64,000 bases of DNA from UBA1227 sp964539045 (GTDB taxonomy: Bacteria; Bacillota; Clostridia; Oscillospirales; Acutalibacteraceae), in assembly GCA_964539045.1 (NCBI GenBank), contig CAZIHW010000117.1, forward strand, positions 1 through 64,000. Reading direction: 5' to 3'. Positions 1 to 8,304 of this stretch are shown piece after piece. Below the pieces are notes generated by a model. It was given only the letters and a program-made list of their open reading frames with translations, did not search any database and was not told where the DNA came from. The position numbers and the translations under genes are program-made. Within the stretch, counting starts at the first letter, position 1; each line of letters opens with the position of its first letter.

Positions 1-804
1 AAAGGGAGAGGTTCCTGGACTGACTTGTGAAGCAACCTTGTTTCTTATCTAAATTTAAACTGTAAAAAAAAATAAAATAAAAAAAAAGAATGCATTTCAT
101 CATCTTAGCCAAAAATAGAGTTAGGGATCTAGTTTTATTCCTTATAATTTAGTAAAGGAACCTTTATTGGTATGGAAACCTCATAAATGTTCTGTTCAAA
201 CATGAAAATTATCATTCATTGGCATGATTTATTTCACTGAATATGAAATATTGTTAAGTTATAACCTTATAATTACCTAATTATCCTATCACATATCCTA
301 TTAGAATATCTCAAAACTGCATCATTGAATTGCAGATGGCTGTATGTGATAGATATTGGAAAAATATGCAAATAGATTTTCTGAATGTTTAAGAAGCAAA
401 GAGAATTCACGTCACAGATGCAAATATCTGTGTTTGAACAGAATATCCTGTACCCATTTGTTCTTTCCATCATTTAGCTTTCAAAAGAAAGAGAAAATAA
501 TGGGCCAGAAATTCCGGCACAGGAGTTTTGGAATGTTGCTATTTCAGTTTGCTCATTTTTTAAAACTCCTTCTGACATTTTTCCATCACAGTAAATGAAC
601 ACTGGACATTGCTGTGGGCTTACTTGGAATGAGAGTCATCTGGTAAGAATGCTGTTTAAGACAAGTGTTAGCTTGGTCTCTCACATAAGCAGGGACAGCA
701 GAGCTAAGCTGCGCATTGGGTCAATGAGAAACCACTGAGTTGGGCTGTTCCAAACACCCCATGCTCACTCCTACCAGCTGCCAAACTGGATTTAGAGTTC
801 CTAA
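1..804. other. Non-bacterial-looking sequence, probably host DNA
   Basis: No reading frame here has a ribosome binding site or recognisable product. The stretch is AT-rich with A-runs around 62-88, and I count only three CpG dinucleotides (near 410, 515 and 713), whereas the next 40 bases contain four. CpG depletion of this kind is typical of vertebrate DNA and foreign to the rest of the window. The sequence stops being alien at about 800-805, where an ABC permease frame begins mid-protein directly after an in-frame TAA (802-804). A chimeric join of host and bacterial DNA is the simplest explanation; the source species cannot be told by eye. Confidence 0.75.
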
Positions 805-1185
805 ACTTTCGGAATAAACTCCGGGGCCTATGTTGCCGAGATTTTCCGTGGAGGTATCATGTCAATTGATAACGGTCAATTTGAAGCAGGACGCTCAATA
901 GGTTTCAATTATATTCAAACAATGATATATATAGTAATCCCTCAGATGTTTAAGGTTGTTCTCCCCACTCTTTGCAATGAGTTTATAGTTCTCCTTAAGG
1001 AGACATCTGTTGCCGGTTATGTGGGCATAAGGGATTTGACAAAAGCAGGGGATCTGATAAGAGGACGTACTTTCTCTGCATTTATGCCTCTTATAGCTGT
1101 TGCTGTTATATATCTCATCATTGTTATGTTCTTTACTTACTTGGTAAGACGCTTGGAGAGGAGGCTTAGAAGCAGTGACCACTGA
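805..1185 (+). CDS. Amino acid ABC transporter permease, 5'-truncated
   Basis: This is the C-terminal ~126 residues of a HisM/GlnP-type inner-membrane permease for polar amino acids. The frame is readable from about 805, upstream of the first ATG at 859, and gives the conserved loop NSGAYVAEIFRGGI followed by a GQ-x-EAGRS-GF segment, the EAA-type motif that docks onto the ATPase. Two hydrophobic segments follow. The N-terminal half is missing because the bacterial sequence begins at this point, so the gene is cut by the contig junction rather than by mutation. It overlaps the ATPase gene by 11 bases, as usual in these operons. The substrate cannot be assigned because the binding-protein gene is not present. 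Confidence 0.85.
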   Translation, partial: TFGINSGAYVAEIFRGGIMSIDNGQFEAGRSIGFNYIQTMIYIVIPQMFKVVLPTLCNEFIVLLKETSVAGYVGIRDLTKAGDLIRGRTFSAFMPLIAVAVIYLIIVMFFTYLVRRLERRLRSSDH

Positions 1186-1921
1186 TTCTGAAGTATTGAT
1201 AAAAGTTGAAAACCTCGAAAAGCATTTTAAAAACGGAATAAAAGCTCTTGACGGTATAAATACAGAGATTCATAAAGGCGAAGTAGTAGTGGTTATAGGT
1301 CCTTCCGGTTCCGGAAAATCTACTTTTTTACGTTGCCTGAATCTCCTGGAACTCCCAACCGGTGGTAAGATCGAGGTAGATGGGGTTGACATAACCGACA
1401 AGAAAGCTAATGTAAATAAGCACAGACAAAAAATGGGAATGGTATTTCAGCATTTTAACCTCTTCCCACATATGACTATCCTTAAAAATATGACCATAGG
1501 TCCCGTGAAGCTTTTGGGAGTTTCAAAAGAAGAGGCAGAGAGACGGGCCATGGCATTGCTTGAGAGAGTAGGCTTGTCAGATAGGGCGCAGGCCTATCCT
1601 TCCCAGCTCTCCGGAGGACAGAAACAGCGTATAGCTATAGTCAGAGCTCTGTGTATGGAACCTGAGGTTATGCTTTTCGATGAGCCTACATCGGCCCTTG
1701 ACCCAGAGATGGTCGGAGAAGTTCTTGAGGTTATGAAGGACCTCGCAAAAGACGGTATGACCATGGTTGTTGTAACTCATGAGATGGGTTTTGCAAAGGA
1801 AGTAGGTTCCAGGGTTTTATTTATGGCTGACGGAAAAATCGTCGAGGAGGGTACTCCTGAAGATATATTTAAAAATCCAAAGTCAGAACGTTTGAAATCC
1901 TTTCTCGCAAAGGTTATATAA
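1175..1921 (+). CDS. Amino acid ABC transporter ATP-binding protein (GlnQ/HisP family)
   Basis: A 248-residue ABC ATPase that powers import through the permease encoded just upstream. Walker A is GPSGSGKST near residue 41, the signature is LSGGQ, Walker B is VMLFDEPTSALDPE, and an H-loop THEMGFA follows. The combination HFNLFPHMT after the Q-loop and the THEMGFA H-loop is characteristic of the polar amino acid subfamily. It starts with GTG at 1175, preceded by GGAGAGGAGG about ten bases upstream, and overlaps the permease stop. A strong terminator follows, closing the operon. The substrate is probably a polar amino acid such as glutamine, histidine or cystine, which the ATPase alone does not decide. 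Confidence 0.93.
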   Translation: MTTDSEVLIKVENLEKHFKNGIKALDGINTEIHKGEVVVVIGPSGSGKSTFLRCLNLLELPTGGKIEVDGVDITDKKANVNKHRQKMGMVFQHFNLFPHMTILKNMTIGPVKLLGVSKEEAERRAMALLERVGLSDRAQAYPSQLSGGQKQRIAIVRALCMEPEVMLFDEPTSALDPEMVGEVLEVMKDLAKDGMTMVVVTHEMGFAKEVGSRVLFMADGKIVEEGTPEDIFKNPKSERLKSFLAKVI

Positions 1922-1938
1922 AAGCATCGAAGATAAAA

Positions 1939-1970
1939 ACATCGAAGCCGAGGGGCTTCGATGTTTTTTG
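1939..1970 (+). terminator. Intrinsic terminator after the amino acid ABC operon
   Basis: A perfect 11-bp stem (1939-1949 pairing with 1954-1964) with a 4-base loop is followed by a run of T. It lies 18 bases after the ATPase stop codon. Confidence 0.9.
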
Positions 1971-2064
1971 TTGTGCATGATCTATTCTTCGGTACTACAT
2001 ATTGAGTGAAAAGAAGTGTAGAGGAAAATACTGTGAAAAACTTACAAAAACTTTTTAAATTTTG

Positions 2065-2093
2065 TTGTAATTTTTATACGGTTGTGATAAACT
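2065..2093 (+). promoter_or_regulatory. Putative sigma-A promoter of pilT
   Basis: TTGTAA, 17 bases, then TAAACT, in an AT-rich stretch 45 bases upstream of the pilT start. Reasonable match and ideal spacing, but not a strong consensus. Confidence 0.45.
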
Positions 2094-2137
2094 GTAGTTG
2101 ATTTATACTCTTTTTAGTCAAAATAGGAGGAAAACAT

Positions 2138-3193
2138 ATGACATTAGCTGAATTGCTTAAAATCGCTGAGGAAAATAAGGCCTCCGACGTACATATAACG
2201 GTCGGAGTACCGCCACTTATGCGTGTGCACGGAGCTATGAAGCCTATCCCAAATGAGCCGAGACTGATGGCTGAGGATGTAGAAGCACTTGTAAAAGGAA
2301 TAATGGGTGAGTTCCAGAAAAAGGCTTTTGCTGAACGCGGCGAGATAGACTTTTCTTTCGGTCTTGCCGGAATGGGTCGTTATCGTGTTAATGTATTTCG
2401 TCAAAGAGGAACCACAGCAGCTGTATTCCGTCTTGTAGGTTCGAAAATTCCGAATCCAAGAGACCTTGGTGTTCCCGAGGCAGTTATAAATCTATACCAG
2501 CAAAAGAGCGGTCTTGTACTGGTTACGGGTCCTACAGGTTCCGGTAAGTCTACAACCCTGGCTTCCCTGATCGGACTTGTAAATGACAATCTTAACGATC
2601 ATATCATAACTTTGGAAGATCCTATAGAGTATCTTCACAGACACAATAAGTCTATAGTTAACCAAAGAGAAATAGGCGTTGATACACGCTCTTATGCTGC
2701 CGCTCTTCGCGCCGCATTACGTGAAGACCCCGATGTTATACTTGTAGGTGAGATGCGTGATCTTGAAACGATTTCAACAGCGGTAACTGCGGCAGAAACA
2801 GGACACCTTGTGTTCTCGACATTGCATACTATCGGATGCGCAGAGACTATCGACCGTATCATAGATGTTTTCCCGACAGACCAGCAGGACCAGATCAGAG
2901 TTCAGCTGTCAATGGTTCTTGAAGCCGTTATTTCACAAAGGCTTATTCCGACTCTCGACGGAAACGGACGAGTTGCTGCTTTTGAAGTTATGCTTGCCGA
3001 TTCCGCTATCAGAAATCTGATCCGTGAAGGTAAGAACTATCAGATCCCGAGTGCCATGCAGAGTGGTAAGAGAAAAGGTATGCAGTCTATGGATGATTGT
3101 CTTTACTCACTCTATACATCAGCTCGTATTTCAAGGAAGGATGCCCTTCTATATTCAACTGACCCTGATGAAATGGCAAAGAGACTTATGTAA
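2138..3193 (+). CDS. pilT: PilT-family type IV pilus ATPase
   Basis: A 351-residue hexameric secretion ATPase of the PilT retraction-motor type, close to the usual family length of ~350. The N-terminal PAS-like domain carries the typical ASDVHITVGVPP stretch. The RecA-like domain has Walker A GPTGSGKST near residue 130, an Asp box around LEDPIEY, Walker B DPDVILVGEMRD and a His box around TGHLVFSTLHT. PilT normally disassembles pilin filaments and drives twitching, but no pilin, PilB, PilC, PilD or secretin gene occurs in the 64 kb. AGGAGG lies seven bases before the ATG. It stands alone between two terminators and so appears monocistronic. Assembly genes may be elsewhere in the genome. Confidence 0.93.
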   Translation: MTLAELLKIAEENKASDVHITVGVPPLMRVHGAMKPIPNEPRLMAEDVEALVKGIMGEFQKKAFAERGEIDFSFGLAGMGRYRVNVFRQRGTTAAVFRLVGSKIPNPRDLGVPEAVINLYQQKSGLVLVTGPTGSGKSTTLASLIGLVNDNLNDHIITLEDPIEYLHRHNKSIVNQREIGVDTRSYAAALRAALREDPDVILVGEMRDLETISTAVTAAETGHLVFSTLHTIGCAETIDRIIDVFPTDQQDQIRVQLSMVLEAVISQRLIPTLDGNGRVAAFEVMLADSAIRNLIREGKNYQIPSAMQSGKRKGMQSMDDCLYSLYTSARISRKDALLYSTDPDEMAKRLM

Positions 3194-3245
3194 TTTACTT
3201 ATGTTTGATTATATGGTCAACTCAAATTTTATTTAGTACCAATTG

Positions 3246-3300
3246 ACAACAAATATCGAATGTCGTATTTACGGTGTTCGATATTTGTTGTTTCTTTTTA
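3246..3300 (+). terminator. Terminator after pilT
   Basis: A perfect 15-bp inverted repeat (3246-3260 with 3277-3291) with a 16-base loop that itself can pair (CGTA/TACG), followed by a T-rich run. Confidence 0.85.
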
Positions 3301-3334
3301 TAATGTATAAAAAAATAGAAATATTTGTTGAAAA

Positions 3335-3369
3335 TGCACTAAAAATTTGCACTTAACTTGGCTTGCACT
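3335..3369 (+). repeat. Three direct TGCACT repeats over the sugar-operon promoter
   Basis: TGCACT occurs at 3335-3340, 3348-3353 and 3364-3369, the last overlapping the -35 hexamer. The spacings of 13 and 16 are not exactly helical, so a regulator site is only a possibility. Confidence 0.35.
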
Positions 3370-3391
3370 GTAAGTTATGATGATTTATAAT
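3363..3391 (+). promoter_or_regulatory. Strong sigma-A promoter of the carbohydrate ABC operon
   Basis: TTGCAC, exactly 17 bases, then TATAAT. It gives a leader of about 100 bases before the binding-protein start codon. Confidence 0.8.
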
Positions 3392-3428
3392 TATTAATAT
3401 GTGGGGGATACTTACTAATGGATTTTCT

Positions 3429-3442
3429 ACGCCGTACGGCGT
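3429..3442 (+). promoter_or_regulatory. 14-bp perfect palindrome in the leader (possible operator)
   Basis: ACGCCGTACGGCGT is its own reverse complement and is GC-rich inside an AT-rich leader. With no loop it suits a dimeric repressor better than an RNA hairpin. A LacI/GntR-type sugar regulator is a natural guess, but no regulator gene lies next to it. Confidence 0.5.
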
Positions 3443-3496
3443 GAAAATAAATTCGTGAAAATTTTAGAAAGTCTAAAGAAAAGGAGATGCGTGCAT

Positions 3497-4807
3497 ATGC
3501 GCAAAATAACAAAAGTTGTAGCTCTTATTATGGCACTCGTTCTTTGCTTCAGCCTTGCTGCTTGTTCAAAGACCGGCGGTGGCGAAGATAAGAAGGCTAC
3601 CGGTAAGGTTTACTTCCTCAACTTCAAACCTGAAGCTGATGAGGCTTGGCAGGCTCTTGCTAAGACCTATACCGAAAAGACAGGCGTTCCTGTAAAGGTT
3701 GTAACTGCCGCTTCCGGTAAGTACAACGACACACTCACATCTGAGATGGACAAGGAAGACGCTCCTACACTTTTCCAGTGCGGTAACCAGGGTGCATTGA
3801 AAACTTGGGGAGAGTTCTGCTATGATCTCAGCAAGTCAGATTTCTATAAGGAAATGACAACTGACGATTTCAACCTTAAGGGACCTAACGGTGAAGTTCT
3901 CGCAGCAGGTTATTGCTATGAAGCTTTCGGTATTATCGTTAACAAGACCCTTCTTGAAAAAGCAGGTTACAAGCTTGAGGACATAAAGGACTTTGACTCT
4001 CTCAAGAAGGCAGCAGATGATATCCACGCTCGTGCAAAAGAGCTCGGATTCGATGCTTTCTCATCAGCAGGACTTGACGGTTCTTCTTCATGGAGATTCT
4101 CAGGACATCTTGCTAACATGCCTCTCTACTATGAATTCAGAGATGATAAGGTAGAGGCACAGCCGGCTACTATAAAGGGAACATACCTTGATAACTACAA
4201 GGCTATCTGGGATCTTTATATCACAGATTCAGCTACAACAGGTGCAGCTCTTGCTACATCTACAGGCGATGCTTCAACAGCAGAGTTCAAGGACGGCAAG
4301 GCTGTATTCTATCAGAACGGTTCCTGGGAATACTCAGGTCTTATCGAAGCAGGACTTAAGGCTGAAGAACTCGCAATGATTCCTATCTATTGCGGCGTTG
4401 AAGGCGAAGAAAAAGCCGGCCTTTGCTGCGGTACAGAAAACTGCTGGTCTGTAAATAAGAATGCTCCGGAAGAAGACATTAAGGCTACTCTTGACTTTAT
4501 GTATTGGATTGTAACATCTGAAGAAGGAACAAAACTTTTGGCAGAACAGTTCGGTCCTTGCCCATTCAAGAAGGCTAAGACTCCTGACAACGTATTCTTC
4601 GCTCAGGCTAGTGACTATATAAACAAGGGCAATTATACAGTAACTTGGGCATTCAACTATACTCCTGCAGTTGACGATTGGCGTGCAGGCGTTGTTGACG
4701 CTCTTACACAGTACACTGCAAAACCATCAGATGCAGCTTGGGATAAGGTTGAAACAGCATTTGTTGACGGCTGGGCAAATCAGTACAAAGCTGAAAATGC
4801 AGGCTGA
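3497..4807 (+). CDS. Carbohydrate ABC transporter substrate-binding lipoprotein
   Basis: A 436-residue extracellular solute-binding protein of family 1 (MalE/MsmE-like) that captures sugar for the two permeases encoded downstream. The chosen ATG has GGAG ten bases upstream and opens a signal peptide ending LAAC, so Cys23 would be lipid-modified and the protein anchored on the outer face of the membrane. A 14-residue longer frame from 3455 lacks a ribosome site. The mature part has the type I binding-protein pattern, with a GKAVFYQNGSW segment in the middle and a tryptophan-rich C-terminal end. It is separated from the permease gene by 160 bases holding a hairpin, as expected when the binding protein is made in excess. 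malQ in the operon suggests maltodextrin or another alpha-glucan as substrate. Confidence 0.93.
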   Translation: MRKITKVVALIMALVLCFSLAACSKTGGGEDKKATGKVYFLNFKPEADEAWQALAKTYTEKTGVPVKVVTAASGKYNDTLTSEMDKEDAPTLFQCGNQGALKTWGEFCYDLSKSDFYKEMTTDDFNLKGPNGEVLAAGYCYEAFGIIVNKTLLEKAGYKLEDIKDFDSLKKAADDIHARAKELGFDAFSSAGLDGSSSWRFSGHLANMPLYYEFRDDKVEAQPATIKGTYLDNYKAIWDLYITDSATTGAALATSTGDASTAEFKDGKAVFYQNGSWEYSGLIEAGLKAEELAMIPIYCGVEGEEKAGLCCGTENCWSVNKNAPEEDIKATLDFMYWIVTSEEGTKLLAEQFGPCPFKKAKTPDNVFFAQASDYINKGNYTVTWAFNYTPAVDDWRAGVVDALTQYTAKPSDAAWDKVETAFVDGWANQYKAENAG

Positions 4808-4846
4808 TAACGAAAGCTGAAATTAAAGCGAAAATTCAATAATAAG

Positions 4847-4876
4847 CAGGGCGTGCCTAACCGCTCGCCCTGTTTT
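4847..4876 (+). terminator. Intercistronic hairpin, probable partial terminator
   Basis: CAGGGCG (4847-4853) pairs with CGCCCTG (4866-4872), followed by TTTT. Its position after the binding-protein gene fits attenuation of the downstream permease genes. Confidence 0.65.
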
Positions 4877-4929
4877 AGAATAAAGATTTATTTTGTGAGA
4901 ACTTTATTCAGCTAAACCTTTATTCTAAA
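4874..4929 (+). repeat. 12-bp inverted repeat with 32-base loop before the permease gene
   Basis: TTTAGAATAAAG (4874-4885) is perfectly complementary to 4918-4929. It abuts the preceding hairpin and may stabilise the processed mRNA ends or compete with that hairpin's U-run. Confidence 0.5.
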
Positions 4930-4967
4930 GCATTTGCTTATTAATCTTATAAGTGGGGTGTACAGCT

Positions 4968-5888
4968 TTGGCAGCGAAAGTGAAAAAGTATGATGAGTCT
5001 TCTTTCAACTCAAAACTTATCAGAAGACCTATAAAGCAATGTTTCATGATATTTTTGATTCCTACATTTGCAGCTTTTTGCATAGGATTTCTGTATCCTT
5101 TTGCAAAGGGCTTGTTTCTGTCTTTTTGTAAATTTATAACGACGAGCAATTGGACATGGGTAGGTTTCGACAATTATGCAAAGGCAATCAAAGATGCTTC
5201 CTTTATGCATGCATTCTGGTATACAGGACTTTTTGCAATCGTGTCATTGTTGTTGATAAATATTTTGGCCTTTGCCGTTGCCTATGCTTTGACCCAGAGT
5301 ATAAAAGGATCAAACATTTTCAGGACAGTATTTTTTATGCCTAACCTTATAGGCGGTATAGTTTTAGGTTACATATGGAGTATGATTTTCGATGGTGTTT
5401 TGGTTAAATACGGAACATCTGTTTTACTCGAAACCAAATATGGATTCTGGGGTCTCATAATTTTGATGTGTTGGCAACAAGTCGGATATATGATGATTAT
5501 CTACATAGCAGGTTTACAGTCTGTTCCGGAGGACATGCTTGAAGCCGCAAAGATTGACGGATCCAGCAGGTGGCAGACACTTTGGCATATAATAATACCG
5601 AATGTTATGCCGTCAATAACGATATGTACATTCCTTACATTGACAAATTCATTTAAGCTTTATGACCAGAACCTGGCGCTCACAGCGGGCAGACCGTTTG
5701 TTATGGACGGTGCCGGTGTTACAGTAAAAACTACCGAAATGCTTGCACTCAATATAGTAAGCTCGTTCTATTCTAACCTTACAAACAGAGGCGTGGGACA
5801 GGCTAAAGCGGTTATCTTCTTTATTCTGGTTGCCGGTATAAGTATAGCCCAGCTTACTGCCACCAGGTCCAAGGAGGTGCAGCAATGA
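4968..5888 (+). CDS. Carbohydrate ABC transporter permease (MalF/MsmF-like)
   Basis: A ~306-residue inner-membrane permease with six predicted hydrophobic segments. The EAA docking loop reads EAAKIDGSSRWQTLWHIIIP, the family hallmark. I prefer the TTG at 4968 because GGGGTG lies seven bases upstream; a GTG at 4953 gives five extra residues but has no ribosome site. It forms the channel with the MalG-like partner whose ATG overlaps its stop codon. The partner pair, the binding protein and the ATPase make a complete CUT1 importer. Confidence 0.9.
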   Translation: MAAKVKKYDESSFNSKLIRRPIKQCFMIFLIPTFAAFCIGFLYPFAKGLFLSFCKFITTSNWTWVGFDNYAKAIKDASFMHAFWYTGLFAIVSLLLINILAFAVAYALTQSIKGSNIFRTVFFMPNLIGGIVLGYIWSMIFDGVLVKYGTSVLLETKYGFWGLIILMCWQQVGYMMIIYIAGLQSVPEDMLEAAKIDGSSRWQTLWHIIIPNVMPSITICTFLTLTNSFKLYDQNLALTAGRPFVMDGAGVTVKTTEMLALNIVSSFYSNLTNRGVGQAKAVIFFILVAGISIAQLTATRSKEVQQ

Positions 5889-6757
5889 TGAAAACAAATT
5901 CAAAGTCGGGTTCACTTTCAACAGAGAAAAATGCAAAGAAAGCATTAACCTTGATTTTTATAGTTATATCAGTAGTTTATGTAATGCCGATTGTCCTCGT
6001 GCTTTTAAACTCCCTTAAAACAAATGCTGCTGTTAACCTCGAAACATTTTCATTGCCAAGTGCAGAGTCTTTTGTCGGAATGCAGAACTATGTAAAGGGT
6101 ATGACATTCGGTAACTACCCGTTCTTCAAGGCTATGGGATACAGTTTCTTCATAACTATAGTCTCATCGGGTCTTATACTTATTTGTACATCTATGGCAG
6201 CATGGTACATTGCCAGAGTGGGAAGTCTGTTTTCAAAAATAGTTTACTATCTTTGCATATTCTCAATGATAGTACCTTTCCAGATGGTTATGTTCACCCT
6301 TTCGAGGACAGCTGATAAGCTCAGTCTTAATACCCCATGGACAATTCCGATAGTTTATCTGGGATTCGGTGCAGGTCTTGCGGTATTCATGTTTGTGGGA
6401 TTTGTAAAGTCTATGCCACTGGAGATAGAAGAGGCGGCGGCCATTGACGGATGCGGTCCTATAAGAACATTCTTTTTGGTTGTTCTTCCCATGCTGAAGC
6501 CTACACTTATATCCGTTGGCGTACTCGAAATAATGTGGGTATGGAACGACTATCTTCTTCCGTATCTCGTTCTCGATATAAATGAGTACAGGACAATACC
6601 GATTCATATTCAGTATCTCAGAGGCAGCTACGGTACGGTAGATATGGGAGCTACAATGGCTCTTATCGCAATGAGTATTCTCCCGGTAATCATCTTCTAT
6701 CTGTGCTGTCAGAAGTATATTATAAAAGGCGTTGCTGCAGGCGCAGTAAAAGGTTAA
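5885..6757 (+). CDS. Carbohydrate ABC transporter permease (MalG/MsmG-like)
   Basis: A 290-residue permease, the second channel subunit of the CUT1 importer. Six hydrophobic segments are visible, and the docking loop reads EIEEAAAIDGCGPIRTFF. The C-terminal end VAAGAVKG is typical of MalG-type subunits. GGAGGTG precedes the ATG, which overlaps the TGA of the upstream gene. malQ follows after 20 bases. Confidence 0.92.
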   Translation: MMKTNSKSGSLSTEKNAKKALTLIFIVISVVYVMPIVLVLLNSLKTNAAVNLETFSLPSAESFVGMQNYVKGMTFGNYPFFKAMGYSFFITIVSSGLILICTSMAAWYIARVGSLFSKIVYYLCIFSMIVPFQMVMFTLSRTADKLSLNTPWTIPIVYLGFGAGLAVFMFVGFVKSMPLEIEEAAAIDGCGPIRTFFLVVLPMLKPTLISVGVLEIMWVWNDYLLPYLVLDINEYRTIPIHIQYLRGSYGTVDMGATMALIAMSILPVIIFYLCCQKYIIKGVAAGAVKG

Positions 6758-6777
6758 TTTCTTCTCAGAGGTTTTAT

Positions 6778-8304
6778 ATGAAGATAGACAGAAGCAGTGG
6801 CATTTTGATGCCGGTGGCAAGTCTCCCATCACCCTATGGGATAGGAACCCTGGGCAAAGCCGCCTACGATTTCATTGATTTCCTTTTTGATTCTAACCAA
6901 TCATGGTGGCAGATGTTGCCGCTTGGCCCTACCAGCTACGGAGATTCTCCATATCAGAGCTTTTCGACTTTTGCGGGTAATCCATACTTTGTTGATCTTG
7001 ATATGTTAATCGATGACGGATTGCTTGAAAAAAGTTTTGTAGATCAGTTTGACTGGGGCAGTGACCCAAATAAAGTTGATTATGAAAAGATATATCAAAG
7101 CAGATTTAAGGTGCTGTTTGAGGCTTTTCAAAACGGACTGGAACGGGATCGGGAGGAATTCGAGAGATTTAAAAATGAAGCTTCAAATTTCTGGCTTGAA
7201 GATTATGCTTTGTTCATGTCTCTAAAGGAAAAATACGGAATGAAGTCCTGGCTCGAATGGCCTGATGATAATGTGAGAAGACATGAAAAAGCGGCAATTG
7301 ATCTGATCAGGCCTGAACTCGAAGAACGAATAGAATTTTTTAAATATGTTCAATTTCTGTTTTTCAGGCAATGGAAGGCTCTGCGTGAATACGCAGCTTC
7401 GAAGGGTGTCGGCATAATAGGCGATATACCTATTTATGTAGCACTGGATTCCGCCGACGTATGGTCTGAGTCACACTGTTTCCAGGTTGATGAGGATGGC
7501 AAGCCCACTCTCGTGGCCGGTGTACCGCCGGACTATTTTTCAAAGGATGGCCAGTTATGGGGAAATCCGCTCTATGACTGGGATCATATGAAAGAAGATG
7601 GGTACGGTTGGTGGATAAGGCGCGTCGATGGGGCATCGAAATTATATGATGTTATAAGGATAGACCATTTCAGAGGTTTTGAAAGCTATTGGGCTGTCCC
7701 ATTCGGTGAGACCACGGCTGTTAATGGTGAGTGGATCAAAGGTCCCGGAATGGATTTTGTAGGTATTCTTACCTCTTGGTTCTCCGGTATTCAATTTATA
7801 GCGGAAGATTTAGGTTTTCTGACGGACGGAGTGAGAGAGCTCCTTGAGAGATCAGGTCTTCCGGGAATGAAAGTTTTACAGTTTGCCTTTGATTGGAGGG
7901 AGCCGTCGAATTACCTGCCGCATACATATACCGATAACTGTGTGTGTTATATAGGTACACATGATAACAACACTTTGAAAGGCTGGTTCGAAGAAGCAGA
8001 TCCAAATGACATAGAGTTTGCAACCCGGTATCTGGGCCTCAATGAAAGTGAAGGTTTTGTATGGGGTCTTGTAAGGGGTGGCATGAGTTCTGTGTCAGAC
8101 CTGTTCGTTGTTCAGTTGCAGGATTATCTTGAACTCGGCGAAGATGCAAGAACAAACATCCCCGGAATTGTAGGCGGAAATTGGCAGTGGCGTGTAGACG
8201 ATAATTATTTACAGCGTGACGATCTTAAAGAGAAGATTGCAGATATAACACGAATTTACGGAAGGAGTAACAGCGAATGGCAAGTGTTACACTCAAACAC
8301 ATAG
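6778..8304 (+). CDS. malQ: 4-alpha-glucanotransferase (amylomaltase)
   Basis: A 508-residue GH77 enzyme that transfers alpha-1,4-glucan segments between maltodextrins and releases glucose. Start ATG 6778 gives the conserved opening RSSGILMPVASLPSPYGIG; a longer frame from 6703 lies inside the permease gene. Visible signatures are YGDSPYQSFSTFAGNP, the nucleophile region IRIDHFRGFESYW, the acid/base segment FIAEDLG and the third carboxylate in IGTHDNNT. The size matches bacterial MalQ. The ribosome site is weak (CAGAGG). Its place between the permeases and the ATPase gene is the best evidence that the operon imports alpha-glucans. Confidence 0.95.
   Translation: MKIDRSSGILMPVASLPSPYGIGTLGKAAYDFIDFLFDSNQSWWQMLPLGPTSYGDSPYQSFSTFAGNPYFVDLDMLIDDGLLEKSFVDQFDWGSDPNKVDYEKIYQSRFKVLFEAFQNGLERDREEFERFKNEASNFWLEDYALFMSLKEKYGMKSWLEWPDDNVRRHEKAAIDLIRPELEERIEFFKYVQFLFFRQWKALREYAASKGVGIIGDIPIYVALDSADVWSESHCFQVDEDGKPTLVAGVPPDYFSKDGQLWGNPLYDWDHMKEDGYGWWIRRVDGASKLYDVIRIDHFRGFESYWAVPFGETTAVNGEWIKGPGMDFVGILTSWFSGIQFIAEDLGFLTDGVRELLERSGLPGMKVLQFAFDWREPSNYLPHTYTDNCVCYIGTHDNNTLKGWFEEADPNDIEFATRYLGLNESEGFVWGLVRGGMSSVSDLFVVQLQDYLELGEDARTNIPGIVGGNWQWRVDDNYLQRDDLKEKIADITRIYGRSNSEWQVLHSNT

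Noticed and set aside
273..598. Two small ORFs (minus 273-473, plus 356-598)
   Set aside because: They lie in the CpG-poor, non-bacterial-looking stretch, lack ribosome sites and resemble no protein.
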